Origin: Hymenobacter montanus
GTDB lineage: Bacteria; Bacteroidota; Bacteroidia; Cytophagales; Hymenobacteraceae
Direction: 5' to 3'
Assembly (NCBI RefSeq): GCF_014699115.1
Contig: NZ_JACXAD010000012.1
Coordinates: 62,001 to 126,000 of the forward strand
DNA length: 64,000 bases
The notes under the pieces are model-generated. The model was given only the letters and a program-made list of their open reading frames with translations. It was not told the origin of the DNA and made no database searches. Shown here piece after piece: positions 33,918 to 43,803 of the stretch. Position 1 is the first letter of the stretch; the number at the start of each line of letters is the position of its first letter. The position numbers were made by a program, and so were the translations under genes.

Positions 33918-35641
33918 TAAAAAGCGGCTTTCACCGCGGCGCGGTAGTCCTCAAAGAAAGCGGCGTTGGTCTTGCTGTCGGTCATCACTTCCAGCAGGGC
34001 CGCGCCACCTTCGGCTGCAAAGAAAACCGGCAACGCGGCTTCCAGTTCGTCGAACGAGGCAACGGAGAAGTAGCGCAGGCCAAAATCTCGGGCCGTGTTC
34101 TCGGCCGTGAGCAGCTGGCGCGTCTCAAAAAACTCGTCCAGCTCCGGCTGCTGCCGCGGCCCGTCGATGATGCGGAAGATGCCACCGCCGTGGTTGTTGA
34201 AGAGCACCACCCGCAGGTTGGGGGTGGGGTAGTTGTGCCAGAAGGCGTTGCGGTCGTAGAAAAACGCCACGTCGCCGGTGAGCAGAACCACCGGTCGGTG
34301 GGGCTGAGCCAGAGCCGCCCCTACAGCCGTGGAGTTGCAGCCATCGATGCCACTGGTGCCGCGGTTGGCGAAAACTTCAATTTGCCGGCCCGGCGGAATG
34401 CCCAGAATGTTGGCGTAGCGCACGGCCATGCTGTTGGCCAGGTGCAGGGCCGTAGTACCCGGCAGAGCCGCCAAAGCATGACGGAAGGCCGAGAACTCGT
34501 TGAATGGCTGGGTGCCGTCGGAGAAGAAGTTTTTGAGAAAATCAACCGCTTTGACTTCAGCTTGCTGCCAAGCCGTGAAGTAAGCCGACCGCGGTTGTGG
34601 AACTGCTTCAGCCCAACGCTCAAGCAGTTTGGTTGGGTCCGTACGTACCAAATGAGTTAGCGAACGGAAAGTATCCGGTGCGACGCCTACGGGCTGCAGG
34701 TGCCAATGAGAGGCCGGGTTTGCTTCCCGCAGAAATAGCTTGAGTGCTTTGGATATAAGGGAGTTGCCAAGCGTGATGAGTAAATGAGGCCGCAACTCTA
34801 GTTTGCGCGGAGCGCCCAAGCCAGCCAGTGAAATATCGTGATGACTAATGAAGGCCGGCATTCCTTGCGCCGCGTCGATTTCCAGATTTGAGATGGCATC
34901 ACCAATAACAGGAATCGATAAGTTCTTGGAAACTTTTTGTAAAGCAGCTACCAATTGAGGCTTATGACCGATTTGCCCTACGACGATGGTAACCTGATGC
35001 TTGCGTTTTAATGCCGAGAATAAATCAGGTAAATCACTGCCCGCACGAACGGTAAGAGAAGGTACTTCCCGAATAATCTTCACATCCTTCTCATACCGAA
35101 TTTCCTCCCCAGCCTTCGGGTAAAACGGCTCCCGCAGCGGCACGTTCACCTGCACCGGCCCGGCGGGGGCGGCCTGCGCCAGGTTAATTGCCTCGTTCAC
35201 AATTCGCGCCGAATGCCACTTGGCATCGGCCGCCGAGGTGTCAACCGGGAACTCAAACTCGCCCTTGGCGTGCGCTCCGTAAAGGTTACGCTGCCGAATC
35301 GTCTGCCCATCGAGCTGGTCTATCCATTCCGGCGGCCGGTCGGCGGTAAAAACCACCAGCGGAACGTGCTGGAAAAAAGCCTCGGCCACGGCCGGGGCAT
35401 AGTTTAGCCCGGCCGTTCCCGAGGTGCACACCAGCGCCACTGCCCGCCGCTGCGCCTGCGCGATGCCGAGGCCAATAAAGGCGGCGGCCCGCTCATCGGG
35501 TACCACCCGCACCGTCAGGCTAGGGTGGCGGGCAAAGGCCAGCGTAAGGGGCGCCGAGCGCGAGCCGGGCGAGAGCACCACGTCGGTAATCCCGTGCTGA
35601 GCGCAGATTTCGGCGATGTTATAAACGGCCTGCATGTTCAT
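33917..35641 (-). CDS. menD: 2-succinyl-5-enolpyruvyl-6-hydroxy-3-cyclohexene-1-carboxylate synthase (MenD)
   Basis: A ThDP-dependent enzyme of about 574 residues that joins isochorismate and 2-oxoglutarate. Near the N-terminus 'DVVLSPGSRSAPLTLAF' is the MenD signature, with the ThDP glutamate region around 'RAAAFIGLGIAQ'. The C-terminal ThDP-binding domain has 'VLLTGDVAFFYDRN' and 'VLFNNHGGGIF' (GD-x-NN motif). Possible starts are 35662, 35641 and 35635; I chose 35641 because homologous MenD proteins begin close to 'MQAVYNIAEICAQHG'. Confidence 0.93.
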   Translation of the reverse strand: MNMQAVYNIAEICAQHGITDVVLSPGSRSAPLTLAFARHPSLTVRVVPDERAAAFIGLGIAQAQRRAVALVCTSGTAGLNYAPAVAEAFFQHVPLVVFTADRPPEWIDQLDGQTIRQRNLYGAHAKGEFEFPVDTSAADAKWHSARIVNEAINLAQAAPAGPVQVNVPLREPFYPKAGEEIRYEKDVKIIREVPSLTVRAGSDLPDLFSALKRKHQVTIVVGQIGHKPQLVAALQKVSKNLSIPVIGDAISNLEIDAAQGMPAFISHHDISLAGLGAPRKLELRPHLLITLGNSLISKALKLFLREANPASHWHLQPVGVAPDTFRSLTHLVRTDPTKLLERWAEAVPQPRSAYFTAWQQAEVKAVDFLKNFFSDGTQPFNEFSAFRHALAALPGTTALHLANSMAVRYANILGIPPGRQIEVFANRGTSGIDGCNSTAVGAALAQPHRPVVLLTGDVAFFYDRNAFWHNYPTPNLRVVLFNNHGGGIFRIIDGPRQQPELDEFFETRQLLTAENTARDFGLRYFSVASFDELEAALPVFFAAEGGAALLEVMTDSKTNAAFFEDYRAAVKAAF

Positions 35642-35746
35642 TCCACAATTATCAATTAACATTTAGAGGCCGGAGCCGAACCAGGCAGTAAAAAGGAGGA
35701 AGAGCGCCAAAGCAAAAGGGCTACAGGGATGGAAGCTGTTTACTGA

Positions 35747-36976
35747 CTAGATGACGCTGCCTACGGTGCGCAGTTTCATTTGGGTTTCCTGCCACTCCCG
35801 GGCCGGGTCCGAATCCACGGTGAGGCCGGTGCCGGCGTAGAGGATGGCTTCTTCGGCGCGCAGCTGCAGGCAGCGCAGGTTCACGTAGAGGCGGGCGATG
35901 CCCGGTGCGGCCACGTTCACCGGCCCCAGAAAGCCGCTGTAGTAAGCGCGGTCGTACCCTTCGTGTGCTTGGATGAATTGCAGCGCGGCGGCTTTCGGCA
36001 TGCCACCCACGGCCGAGGTGGGGTGCAGCAGCCGCAGCATGTCGGTACCCAGCGAGGGGAACGGCACGTGCCGGAGATTCACCTCAAAGTCGGTACGCAG
36101 GTGCAGTAGCTGGCCCGCGATCACCGTCCGGGGCCCCGTTTCGTGGTATTCGCGCAGGCGCAACTGCTTGAAGCAATTCACGATGTAGCGGGCCACCAGG
36201 GCTTGCTCCTCAATCTCCTTTTGGCGCCAGATGGCCGTGCGCGGGCTTACATCCGGCGTAAGCGGCTGAGTGCCGGCCAGGGCCATGGTGCGGAAAATAC
36301 CATCGGCCGATACTTCGGCCAGCACTTCCGGGGTGGCGCCCAGCCAGGTGCCCACGCCCGGCACGCTCACCAACGACACGAAGGCCCGGGGGTACTCCTG
36401 AGTTAGCTCCATAAAGGCCCCCAGCGGGTCGAAGCCGGGCGGCAGCCGGCGGCGGGCCGCCCGCGAGGTCACCACTTTCACCACTTCCTGGGCTTCGATG
36501 GCCGCTACGCCGGTGCGCACCAGCCGGGTGTATTCGGCCTCGGTGGCGGCGTGGGGCACGGGTTGCGCGCTGTGGTGCCAGCTCAGGGAGGCGGCCGGAG
36601 TAGTGGCCAGCCACGCCGTCAGGGCCGGCACCAGATCGCGGGCCGCCGCGGCTACGGGTACCGTGTCGGGCCGGGCGAGGTCGTAGAGCACGTCGGCGGG
36701 CAGAAACAGGGCCGGATTGTGGTCGGAGTCGCGGAACGGGAAGAAGGCAAAGCCCGCCGGCGCCTGGGCGTCGAGGGCGGGCGGCAAGCCGGTGTACGCC
36801 GCTTCCAGGGAGCGGGCCACCAGCAGGCGGGCATGCTCAGCGCCGGGCTCGCGCCACAGGGCCAGGGGGCGGCCGGTGCGCAGGGCCCCGGCCACCAGGT
36901 GGCGCAGCCGGGCCCGGGTGTCGAGGCCCGCGGCCACGGCCGGCCAGCGGAGGTAGCGGGGTTCGCTGGTGGGCAT
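35747..36976 (-). CDS. menF: Isochorismate synthase (chorismate-binding family, MenF/EntC)
   Basis: A 409-residue chorismate-utilising enzyme that makes isochorismate, the first step of the menaquinone branch. The C-terminal two thirds carry the family core: 'VVKVVTSRAARRRLPPGFD' , 'GTWLGATPEVLAEV', 'MALAGTQPL', 'HPTSAVGGMPK' and 'YYSGFLGPV' with Glu/Lys of the active site. Its start overlaps the stop of the thioesterase gene (TGATG), and menD follows about 85 bases downstream. Confidence 0.92.
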   Translation of the reverse strand: MPTSEPRYLRWPAVAAGLDTRARLRHLVAGALRTGRPLALWREPGAEHARLLVARSLEAAYTGLPPALDAQAPAGFAFFPFRDSDHNPALFLPADVLYDLARPDTVPVAAAARDLVPALTAWLATTPAASLSWHHSAQPVPHAATEAEYTRLVRTGVAAIEAQEVVKVVTSRAARRRLPPGFDPLGAFMELTQEYPRAFVSLVSVPGVGTWLGATPEVLAEVSADGIFRTMALAGTQPLTPDVSPRTAIWRQKEIEEQALVARYIVNCFKQLRLREYHETGPRTVIAGQLLHLRTDFEVNLRHVPFPSLGTDMLRLLHPTSAVGGMPKAAALQFIQAHEGYDRAYYSGFLGPVNVAAPGIARLYVNLRCLQLRAEEAILYAGTGLTVDSDPAREWQETQMKLRTVGSVI

Positions 36977-37407
36977 CAGGTCGTTCTTTCGGCGGCGGGC
37001 AAGTCAATCACCGCCATGGTGATGCGGCTGATGCACACCAGCGCGCCCGTTTCCTCGTGGCTGATGCGAATTTCCCAAACCTGGGTGCTGCGGCCCACGT
37101 GCACGGGGGTGGCGCGGCCCCGCACCCAGCCCTCGCGCACGCCCTTGAGGTGATTGGCATTGATTTCCAGCCCCACGCAGGCCTGCTTGGTGCGGTCGAC
37201 GCGCAGAGCGGCGGCGAGGCTGCCCAGGGTTTCGGCCAGGGCGACGGAGGCCCCGCCGTGCAGCAGGCCCGCGGGTTGGTGGGTGCGGCCATCCACCGGC
37301 ATGCGGCCTTCGAGGTAGTCGGCCGTTACCTCGGTTATTTCTATGCCAAGGGCATCGACCAGGGTGGGGCGGGAGGCCGTCCAACGCTGAACTTCTTGCA
37401 GAGTCAT
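36976..37407 (-). CDS. menI: Hotdog-fold thioesterase, probable DHNA-CoA thioesterase (MenI)
   Basis: A 143-residue PaaI/YdiI-type hotdog thioesterase. The catalytic-loop pattern 'HQPAGLLHGGASVALAETLG' (residues about 42-62, with the Glu) is clear. Because it is the first gene of the menaquinone operon and overlaps the isochorismate synthase, it very probably hydrolyses 1,4-dihydroxy-2-naphthoyl-CoA. The substrate is inferred from context. Confidence 0.85.
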   Translation of the reverse strand: MTLQEVQRWTASRPTLVDALGIEITEVTADYLEGRMPVDGRTHQPAGLLHGGASVALAETLGSLAAALRVDRTKQACVGLEINANHLKGVREGWVRGRATPVHVGRSTQVWEIRISHEETGALVCISRITMAVIDLPAAERTT

Positions 37408-37410
37408 GGT

Positions 37411-37535
37411 GCTGGTTGGGGAGCTAGTGGTTGAGGGCTAGCGGTTAGTACGAGTACTCATTGAAAAACAGTTGCTGGAAACGCGGGAACAAGTAGCTAA
37501 CCAACAATGAACCACTGGCTACCAACCACTCCCGC
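37411..37535. repeat. Decayed palindrome built from GCTAGTGGTT words
   Basis: The left side has GAGCTAGTGGTTGAGG and GCTAGCGGTTAG; the right side (37490-37535) has AGCTAACCAACAATG, AACCACTGGCTACC and AACCACTCCC, roughly inverse. Matching is imperfect, but the design (short words, direct and inverted) is like the other intergenic palindromes. It overlaps the N-terminal extension of the next open frame. Confidence 0.4.
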
Positions 37536-38226
37536 TCAAACTTCGTACTTCGATGAATTGTTGACGTATCGTTGCGCAAAACTACCACCTAACGTGAGGC
37601 CCCGGACCATCTTTCTTCTGCGCCACGGCCAGACCGACTTTAACGTGCAGGGCATCGTGCAGGGCAGCGGAGTCGATTCGAGCCTGAACGACACCGGCCG
37701 GCACCAGGCCGCCCAGTTCTTCGCGGCCTACGGCCACGTGCCATTCGATAAAATATACACCTCTACCCTGCGCCGTACCCGCGAGTCGGTCCAGCATTTC
37801 CTGGACGCCGGCCGGCCCCACGAAGCCCACGCCGGCCTCAACGAAATCAGTTGGGGTGTGCGCGAGGGCACCCCCATCACCCTGGAGGAGGATGCCGAAT
37901 ACCGCCAGGTACTGGCCGACTGGGGCGCCGGCCGCACCAACGAGCGCCTGCCGGGCGGCGAAAGCCCCGACGAAGTAGCTGCCCGCCAACGCCCCTTTAT
38001 TGAGCTGCTGAAATCCCGACCCGACGAACAGAAGGTTCTTGTCTGCATGCACGGCCGGGCCCTGCGCGTGCTGCTCTGCCAGTTGCTGAACTATCCGCTC
38101 CGCTGCATGGAGGGGTTTGAGCACAGCAACTTATGCCTGTACAAGCTGGAGTTCACCGGCACGATGTTCACGGTGAAAAATTTCCTGGATATCTCACATT
38201 TACAGGTGTCCGCCGAAGCCCCGTAG
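37507..38226 (+). CDS. Histidine phosphatase family (phosphoglycerate mutase-like) protein
   Basis: The phosphohistidine motif is 'IFLLRHGQTDFNVQG', with a second core His in 'CMHGRALRVLLC' and the acid Glu in 'GLNEISWGVREG'. The longest frame is 239 residues, but its first 29 codons overlap a palindromic repeat and a TATCGTTG box. A GTG at 37594, nine residues before the motif, is the more likely start (about 210 residues). Substrate unknown: members include phosphoglycerate mutases and broad phosphatases. Confidence 0.82.
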   Translation: MNHWLPTTPAQTSYFDELLTYRCAKLPPNVRPRTIFLLRHGQTDFNVQGIVQGSGVDSSLNDTGRHQAAQFFAAYGHVPFDKIYTSTLRRTRESVQHFLDAGRPHEAHAGLNEISWGVREGTPITLEEDAEYRQVLADWGAGRTNERLPGGESPDEVAARQRPFIELLKSRPDEQKVLVCMHGRALRVLLCQLLNYPLRCMEGFEHSNLCLYKLEFTGTMFTVKNFLDISHLQVSAEAP

Positions 38227-38301
38227 ATCGGCCGGAAATCATTCCGCGAATTCATCGGGCTTCCGCCAAGATTATTTGAATGCCTGCAAATAATTTCCGA
38301 C

Positions 38302-38309
38302 TAATTTTG
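38302..38309 (+). promoter_or_regulatory. -7 box TAATTTTG
   Basis: A TAnnTTTG match 29 bases before the ATG of the E2 gene, with a TTG at 38276-38278 upstream. Confidence 0.5.
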
Positions 38310-38338
38310 GCCTCCTCAATTCAAGCGCGACAAATCCC

Positions 38339-40060
38339 ATGGCCGAAATCATAAAAATGCCCAAAATGAGTGACACGATGACCGAAGGGACCATCGCGGC
38401 CTGGCTCAAGAAAGTGGGCGATAAAGTGAAGTCCGGTGATATCCTGGCCGAAGTCGAGACCGACAAGGCCACCATGGAGCTCGAGAACTACGAAGACGGC
38501 ACTTTGCTCTACATTGGGCCGAAAGAGCAGGAATCCGTGGCCGTCGACGGAGTACTGGCCATTGTTGGCAAGGAGGGTGAAGACTTCTCCGCCCTGCTGG
38601 CCCAGGCTCAGGGCGGCCCCCCGCCTGCCGAAGCCCCCAAGGCTGCCGCCCCCGCTCCCGCGCCGGAAGCCACTCCGGCCCCCAAAGCCGCCGCTCCTGC
38701 GGCTCCTGCGCCGGCCGCCCCCGCGAATGGCAAGAAGGCTACCGTGGTGCGCATGCCCAAAATGAGCGACACGATGACCGAAGGGACCATCGCCGCCTGG
38801 CTGAAAAAAGTGGGTGATAAAGTAAAATCGGGCGATGTACTGGCCGAAGTCGAGACTGACAAGGCCACCATGGAACTGGAAAATTACGAAGACGGCACCC
38901 TGCTCTACACGGGCCCCAAGGCCGGGGAGGCCGTGGCCGTCGACGGCATCCTGGCCATCATTGGTGAGGAAGGAGCCGATATTCAAGCCCTGCTGGGGGG
39001 GCAAAGCGGTGGGGCTGCGCCCGCTGCCGCGCCCGCCGAAACCCCGGCAGTCGACGCCGCTCCAGCCCCGTCGGTCGCTGCCGCGGCGGCTCCCGCCCAG
39101 TCAGGGTCCGCTGCGCCGGGTGGCCGCATCCTGGCCTCCCCGCTGGCCCGGAGCATCGCCAAAGAAAAAGGCATCAACCTCGCCCAGGTGGTTGGGAGCG
39201 GCGATAACGGCCGCATCGTGCAGCGCGACGTGGAGAACTTCCAGCCCGGCGCGGCTACGCCTCAGTCCGTGCCGGCGCTCCAGACGCCTGCGCCACCAAC
39301 GGCTCCGGCGGCTCCAGCCTCGTCGGCTCCCCCGGCGGGCCAACCAGCTACCAGCCTGCAACAACCCGCCGCGGCCGCCGGCGCCTACACCGATACGCCC
39401 GTGTCGCAGATGCGCAAGGTGATTGCCAAGCGCCTCTCCGAGAGCTTGTTTACGGCGCCGCATTTCTATCTCACGATGGAAATCAGCATGGACCAGGCCA
39501 TTGAAGCGCGCGGCCGGCTCAACGAGCTGTCGCCGGTAAAGCTTTCCTTCAATGATCTGGTGCTGAAAGCCGCCGCCGTGGCCTTGCGCCAGCATCCGGT
39601 CGTGAATTCCTCGTGGCTGGGCGATAAAATCCGGCAGAACCACGTCATCAACATCGGCGTGGCCGTGGCTGTCGATGAGGGCCTGCTGGTACCCGTAATT
39701 CGTAATGCCGACCAGAAAGGCCTTTCGCAAATTGCCAATGAGGTGAAAGAGCTGGCCGGCAAAGCCAAAACCAAGAAGTTGCAGCCCGCCGAGTGGGAGG
39801 GGAGCACCTTCACGATTTCCAACCTGGGCATGTTTGGCATCGACGAGTTCACGGCCATCATCAACCCGCCCGACGCCTGCATTCTGGCCGTGGGCGGCAT
39901 CAAGCAAACGCCCGTCGTGAAGGATGGCCAAATCGTAGTCGGCAACCTCATGAAAGTGACCCTGAGCTGCGACCATCGCGTGGTAGATGGCGCCACCGGC
40001 GCCGCGTTCCTCCAGACTCTAAAAGGGCTGTTGGAAGACCCCATGCGGATGCTCATTTAA
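38339..40060 (+). CDS. Pyruvate dehydrogenase complex dihydrolipoamide acetyltransferase (E2) with two lipoyl domains
   Basis: A 573-residue E2 subunit that transfers acetyl groups from lipoyl to CoA. Domains in order: lipoyl 1 (residues about 1-80; 'VETDKATMELE', lipoyl Lys about 43), an Ala/Pro linker, lipoyl 2 (about 137-215, nearly identical), a second linker, the E1/E3-binding domain (about 264-300; 'ILASPLARSIAKEKGINLAQ'), a third linker, and the catalytic domain (about 345-573), with the active-site His in 'SCDHRVVDGATG'. E1 and E3 genes are not in the window. A terminator follows. Confidence 0.94.
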   Translation: MAEIIKMPKMSDTMTEGTIAAWLKKVGDKVKSGDILAEVETDKATMELENYEDGTLLYIGPKEQESVAVDGVLAIVGKEGEDFSALLAQAQGGPPPAEAPKAAAPAPAPEATPAPKAAAPAAPAPAAPANGKKATVVRMPKMSDTMTEGTIAAWLKKVGDKVKSGDVLAEVETDKATMELENYEDGTLLYTGPKAGEAVAVDGILAIIGEEGADIQALLGGQSGGAAPAAAPAETPAVDAAPAPSVAAAAAPAQSGSAAPGGRILASPLARSIAKEKGINLAQVVGSGDNGRIVQRDVENFQPGAATPQSVPALQTPAPPTAPAAPASSAPPAGQPATSLQQPAAAAGAYTDTPVSQMRKVIAKRLSESLFTAPHFYLTMEISMDQAIEARGRLNELSPVKLSFNDLVLKAAAVALRQHPVVNSSWLGDKIRQNHVINIGVAVAVDEGLLVPVIRNADQKGLSQIANEVKELAGKAKTKKLQPAEWEGSTFTISNLGMFGIDEFTAIINPPDACILAVGGIKQTPVVKDGQIVVGNLMKVTLSCDHRVVDGATGAAFLQTLKGLLEDPMRMLI

Positions 40061-40083
40061 GCCTTAACGAAGTACATATCAAA

Positions 40084-40123
40084 AACCAGCCCCAGCCAGT
40101 GTGGACCCCGGGCTGGTTTTTTT
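40084..40123 (+). terminator. Rho-independent terminator after the E2 gene
   Basis: A stem AACCAGCCC / GGGCTGGTT with a GC-rich inner loop, followed by seven T. It starts 23 bases after the E2 stop. Confidence 0.85.
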
Positions 40124-40398
40124 GTGCTCCAGAGCCCGGGGTATGGTCGTAACAGGGATGGAGCTTAGGAAGCAAGCTCTGTGTGCTAACTGCTTAACTG
40201 GGGATCTCACTCTTTTCAACCGACAGGGCCCTGAAACTGATGGTGCTTGGAGCCCGGTGCAGGTGGGAGCCAGTGGGCAAGGATGGGTTTGGCTGCTGCA
40301 AAAGGCAGGCCCGCTTTTAAGGCGTTTAGCTTCTGCGGGTTATCACTCCCCGCCGCTTGCTCGTTGCGGACGGGGCGGTTTGGTTAAGTGGTGAGGCG

Positions 40399-40406
40399 TA
40401 ATTTTG
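40399..40406 (+). promoter_or_regulatory. -7 box TAATTTTG for hslV
   Basis: A TAnnTTTG match about 45 bases before the hslV ATG, with TTTG at 40379-40382 upstream. The stretch between the terminator at 40123 and this box (about 275 bases) holds nothing I recognise. Confidence 0.55.
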
Positions 40407-40450
40407 CGCGCTCATTTCGTCGCGCCGCACCAGCGTATTATTTTCTATAA

Positions 40451-40990
40451 ATGACTAGAATTCGTTCTACCACCGTTCTGGGCATTCGCCACAACGGTGA
40501 GATTGCTCTCGGCGCCGACGGCCAGGCAACCATGGACAAGCACGTGGCCAAGAGCAACGTGCGCAAAATCCGGAAGCTGCAAGACGGCAAGATCGTGACC
40601 GGTTTCGCCGGCTCCACGGCTGATGCCTTTATGCTGCTCGACAAGTTCGACGAAAAGCTCACCAGCTACGGTGGCAACCTCAAGCGGGCCGCCATCGAAC
40701 TGGCCAAGGAATGGCGCAAAGATCAATACTTGCGCAAGCTCGAAGCGATGATGGTGGTGGCTGACCGCGATGAACTACTCATCCTCAGCGGAACCGGCGA
40801 CGTATTGGAGCCGGACTCCGACGTGGCAGCCATCGGCAGCGGCGCCATGTACGCCCAGGCGGCGGCCCTGGCACTAAAAAAGCACGCTCCGCATTTATCA
40901 GCTCGGCAGATGGTGGAGGATGCCCTGCACATCGCCGCCGACATCTGCATTTACACCAATCATAACCTGATGATTGAGCAGCCCATTTAG
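40451..40990 (+). CDS. hslV: ATP-dependent protease peptidase subunit HslV
   Basis: A 179-residue threonine protease of the proteasome-like HslUV complex. After a short propeptide ('MTRIRS') the mature N-terminus would be 'TTVLGIRHNGEIALGADGQA', with the catalytic Thr and the conserved 'GADGQ'. 'KIRKLQDGKIVTGFAGSTAD' includes the conserved Lys and Gly. The ATPase hslU is not adjacent. A long palindrome follows. Confidence 0.94.
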   Translation: MTRIRSTTVLGIRHNGEIALGADGQATMDKHVAKSNVRKIRKLQDGKIVTGFAGSTADAFMLLDKFDEKLTSYGGNLKRAAIELAKEWRKDQYLRKLEAMMVVADRDELLILSGTGDVLEPDSDVAAIGSGAMYAQAAALALKKHAPHLSARQMVEDALHIAADICIYTNHNLMIEQPI

Positions 40991-41001
40991 TACTTAGTGC
41001 C

Positions 41002-41128
41002 TGGTGCTTGGTTGTTGGTGCTTGGCACCAAGCGCTTGCCGCAAAGCCTACTTTTATTTTATCCAGATTAGAATAATCCGGCCCCATGCATTGACAGCCA
41101 AGCACCAAGCACCAACAACCAAGCACCA
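41002..41128. repeat. Palindrome built from CCAAGCACC words
   Basis: A 24-base core (41002-41025) is perfectly inverse to 41105-41128, and further CCAAGCACC and TTAGTGC words flank both. It occupies the space between hslV and the deoxyhypusine synthase-like gene. Confidence 0.9.
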
Positions 41129-41148
41129 AAATAACTCAGCACTAACAA

Positions 41149-42120
<972 letters not shown>

Positions 42121-42145
42121 GTACCGCCTCTCTCTACCCGGAGCA

Positions 42146-42184
42146 CAAAAACGCCGACTGGATTGCTTTCCAGTCGGCGTTTTT
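42146..42184. terminator. Bidirectional Rho-independent terminator
   Basis: Perfect 12-bp arms ACGCCGACTGGA / TCCAGTCGGCGT with a six-base loop, A-run before and T-run after. It lies between convergent genes and can serve both. Confidence 0.92.
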
Positions 42185-42217
42185 AGTTATTGTTGGAACG
42201 GGGGCCCGAAGACTAGG

Positions 42218-42448
42218 TTATTTCCGGGTTCGGCCCATGCGGTAAGAGTCAACCTGCTGGCGCATTACCGCGAGCAGGGTGCCGTAGCGCTGTTGGGCTT
42301 CTTGTCGGCCTTCGAGGGCCTTGAGGCGCGAGTTGATTAAGTCGGAGAAGTCCTCCACAGAATAGGAACGTTTTGGCGTGCTGGACACGGGGTGGATAAT
42401 AATAAAATCAGATAAAATAGTAACTGAGCCTATTGCCCAGCGGCCCAA
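42218..42448 (-). CDS. Small hypothetical protein
   Basis: Up to 76 residues; the C-terminal 45 ('FSDLINSRLKALEGRQEAQQ' and onward) look helical and coiled-coil-like, while the first 20 are AT-rich and doubtful. A GTG at 42388 gives a 56-residue form. No family recognised. It converges on the terminator at 42146. Confidence 0.45.
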   Translation of the reverse strand: MGRWAIGSVTILSDFIIIHPVSSTPKRSYSVEDFSDLINSRLKALEGRQEAQQRYGTLLAVMRQQVDSYRMGRTRK

Positions 42449-42464
42449 ACTTAATGCTTAAAAC

Positions 42465-42929
42465 TTAAAAACGAAATAGTGGCCGCGCCGGATTCCAGAT
42501 TCCCCACGGAATCATAAGCAGCACGAGGATAAGGGCAATGGCATAGTACGTGAAAGCTCGCCGGTGCTTGAGCGTATCGTCGGGGGCTTTTTTCGAAAGG
42601 CTGCGGCCAACTTGGGCCAGCACCGCGGCCAATAGCATGACGGCGATGTGCTCGACCCCGAAAAAGCGGGCCGTGGGGTCTTTCATCGCCCCGGCTTGCT
42701 TCATGGCGTTGAGGCCCCAGGGGCTTAAACCAAAGTAGAGGCCCAGGCCCAGTAGCACCTGCAAATGCATCGAGCCCACGAAGCTCGCCCCCATGCCGTT
42801 ATCAGCTCCCAGGAAGGGCCGCCGGCCGGTCCAACCCACGTAGCCGCGGTAAAGCGCGATGAGGCCAAATATTACCACCAGCCAGCGGGACCAGGAGTGC
42901 AACACGAGAAGAACGGAGTAAGCAGACAT
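42465..42929 (-). CDS. Four-helix membrane protein of unknown function
   Basis: A 154-residue inner-membrane protein with four hydrophobic helices and conserved-looking His residues at helix ends ('LVLHSWSRWLVV', 'GSMHLQVLLG', 'FGVEHIAVML'), a pattern that could bind heme. Proteins of this type are common in Bacteroidota, but I cannot name a function. Confidence 0.72.
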   Translation of the reverse strand: MSAYSVLLVLHSWSRWLVVIFGLIALYRGYVGWTGRRPFLGADNGMGASFVGSMHLQVLLGLGLYFGLSPWGLNAMKQAGAMKDPTARFFGVEHIAVMLLAAVLAQVGRSLSKKAPDDTLKHRRAFTYYAIALILVLLMIPWGIWNPARPLFRF

Positions 42930-43137
42930 GAAAAGGAAAAGGTGAATGAGAATAAAATCAGATAGTTAGTGCACTTTGCTGCTTAAGCGCCGGTTTGAAG
43001 CGCCGGCTCCCGCTTGTCTCGGTGCGCCACGAACATAACAACGAACGGGTAAACGTCGCGCCCTGTCCAAGCTACCCTCGGCACCGCTGGCCCTGCCCGT
43101 CGGGCCTTGAACGCCACCTTTAGAGGCTTAACAAACT

Positions 43138-43803
43138 TTATTGTATTTCGAAATCAGATGCATAACATCGCTTTTTCAACTTCTTTCCATTTTCTAATAT
43201 TTGATACATAGACCTTTTTTCTCTGTGATGAAAAAATCTATTAATAATATAGCCCTCTCTGATGGTTTTTACATTGCCTCCTGCTTTTATTTTAATTTTC
43301 TGGCCGATTTTAAATTCATAGTTATTTTGTTCTTGTTTTTCAGAGAACGTTTCACCAATTGCAATGCATACAGCCTCATTTGTCCTTTGAGTCAGTATAG
43401 ACATAATATACAGAAAAAAGGCATGCCTGTAGTCATATAAATGACCTGACCAGTAGTATTTATCTATCAAAATTTTGCTATCGCTAAAATGCCTTATTTT
43501 CACTGTAAACTTAAATGTAGTTGAACCAATCCTAGCCCATTCAAAGGCTATATTACCGTCATTGTGATAAAATTCATATTTATGAAAATCGTTGTCAGGA
43601 TTAGTTACTGACTGGGCGAGCTTATTATAGAAATCAATTAAAGAGGATAAACGAATTGTATTCCCTTTAAGCCAAATTATTTTGTCGCCAAATCCGATCT
43701 CTAAACAACAAGCACAATGTATCCTGGACTTCGAGCTCCAATCAGGGTTCGGCTCCTGAACTATGTTACCTCGTTTAGTTATAAGTCTGATTTCTGTAAA
43801 CAT
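43138..43803 (-). CDS. AT-rich orphan hypothetical protein with a C-terminal SH3/KOW-like segment
   Basis: A 221-residue soluble protein. The N-terminal half has scattered Cys ('RIHCACCLEIGFG') and many aromatic residues. The last 60 residues ('FKIGQKIKIKAGGNVKTIRE' and onward) have the spacing of a small beta-barrel such as KOW or SH3. No family recognised. Low GC compared with both neighbours suggests horizontal transfer. Confidence 0.55.
   Translation of the reverse strand: MFTEIRLITKRGNIVQEPNPDWSSKSRIHCACCLEIGFGDKIIWLKGNTIRLSSLIDFYNKLAQSVTNPDNDFHKYEFYHNDGNIAFEWARIGSTTFKFTVKIRHFSDSKILIDKYYWSGHLYDYRHAFFLYIMSILTQRTNEAVCIAIGETFSEKQEQNNYEFKIGQKIKIKAGGNVKTIREGYIINRFFHHREKRSMYQILENGKKLKKRCYASDFEIQ

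Noticed and set aside
22662..41128. CRISPR array
   Set aside because: The repeated words are short, inverted and have no regular unique spacers, and no cas gene is present.
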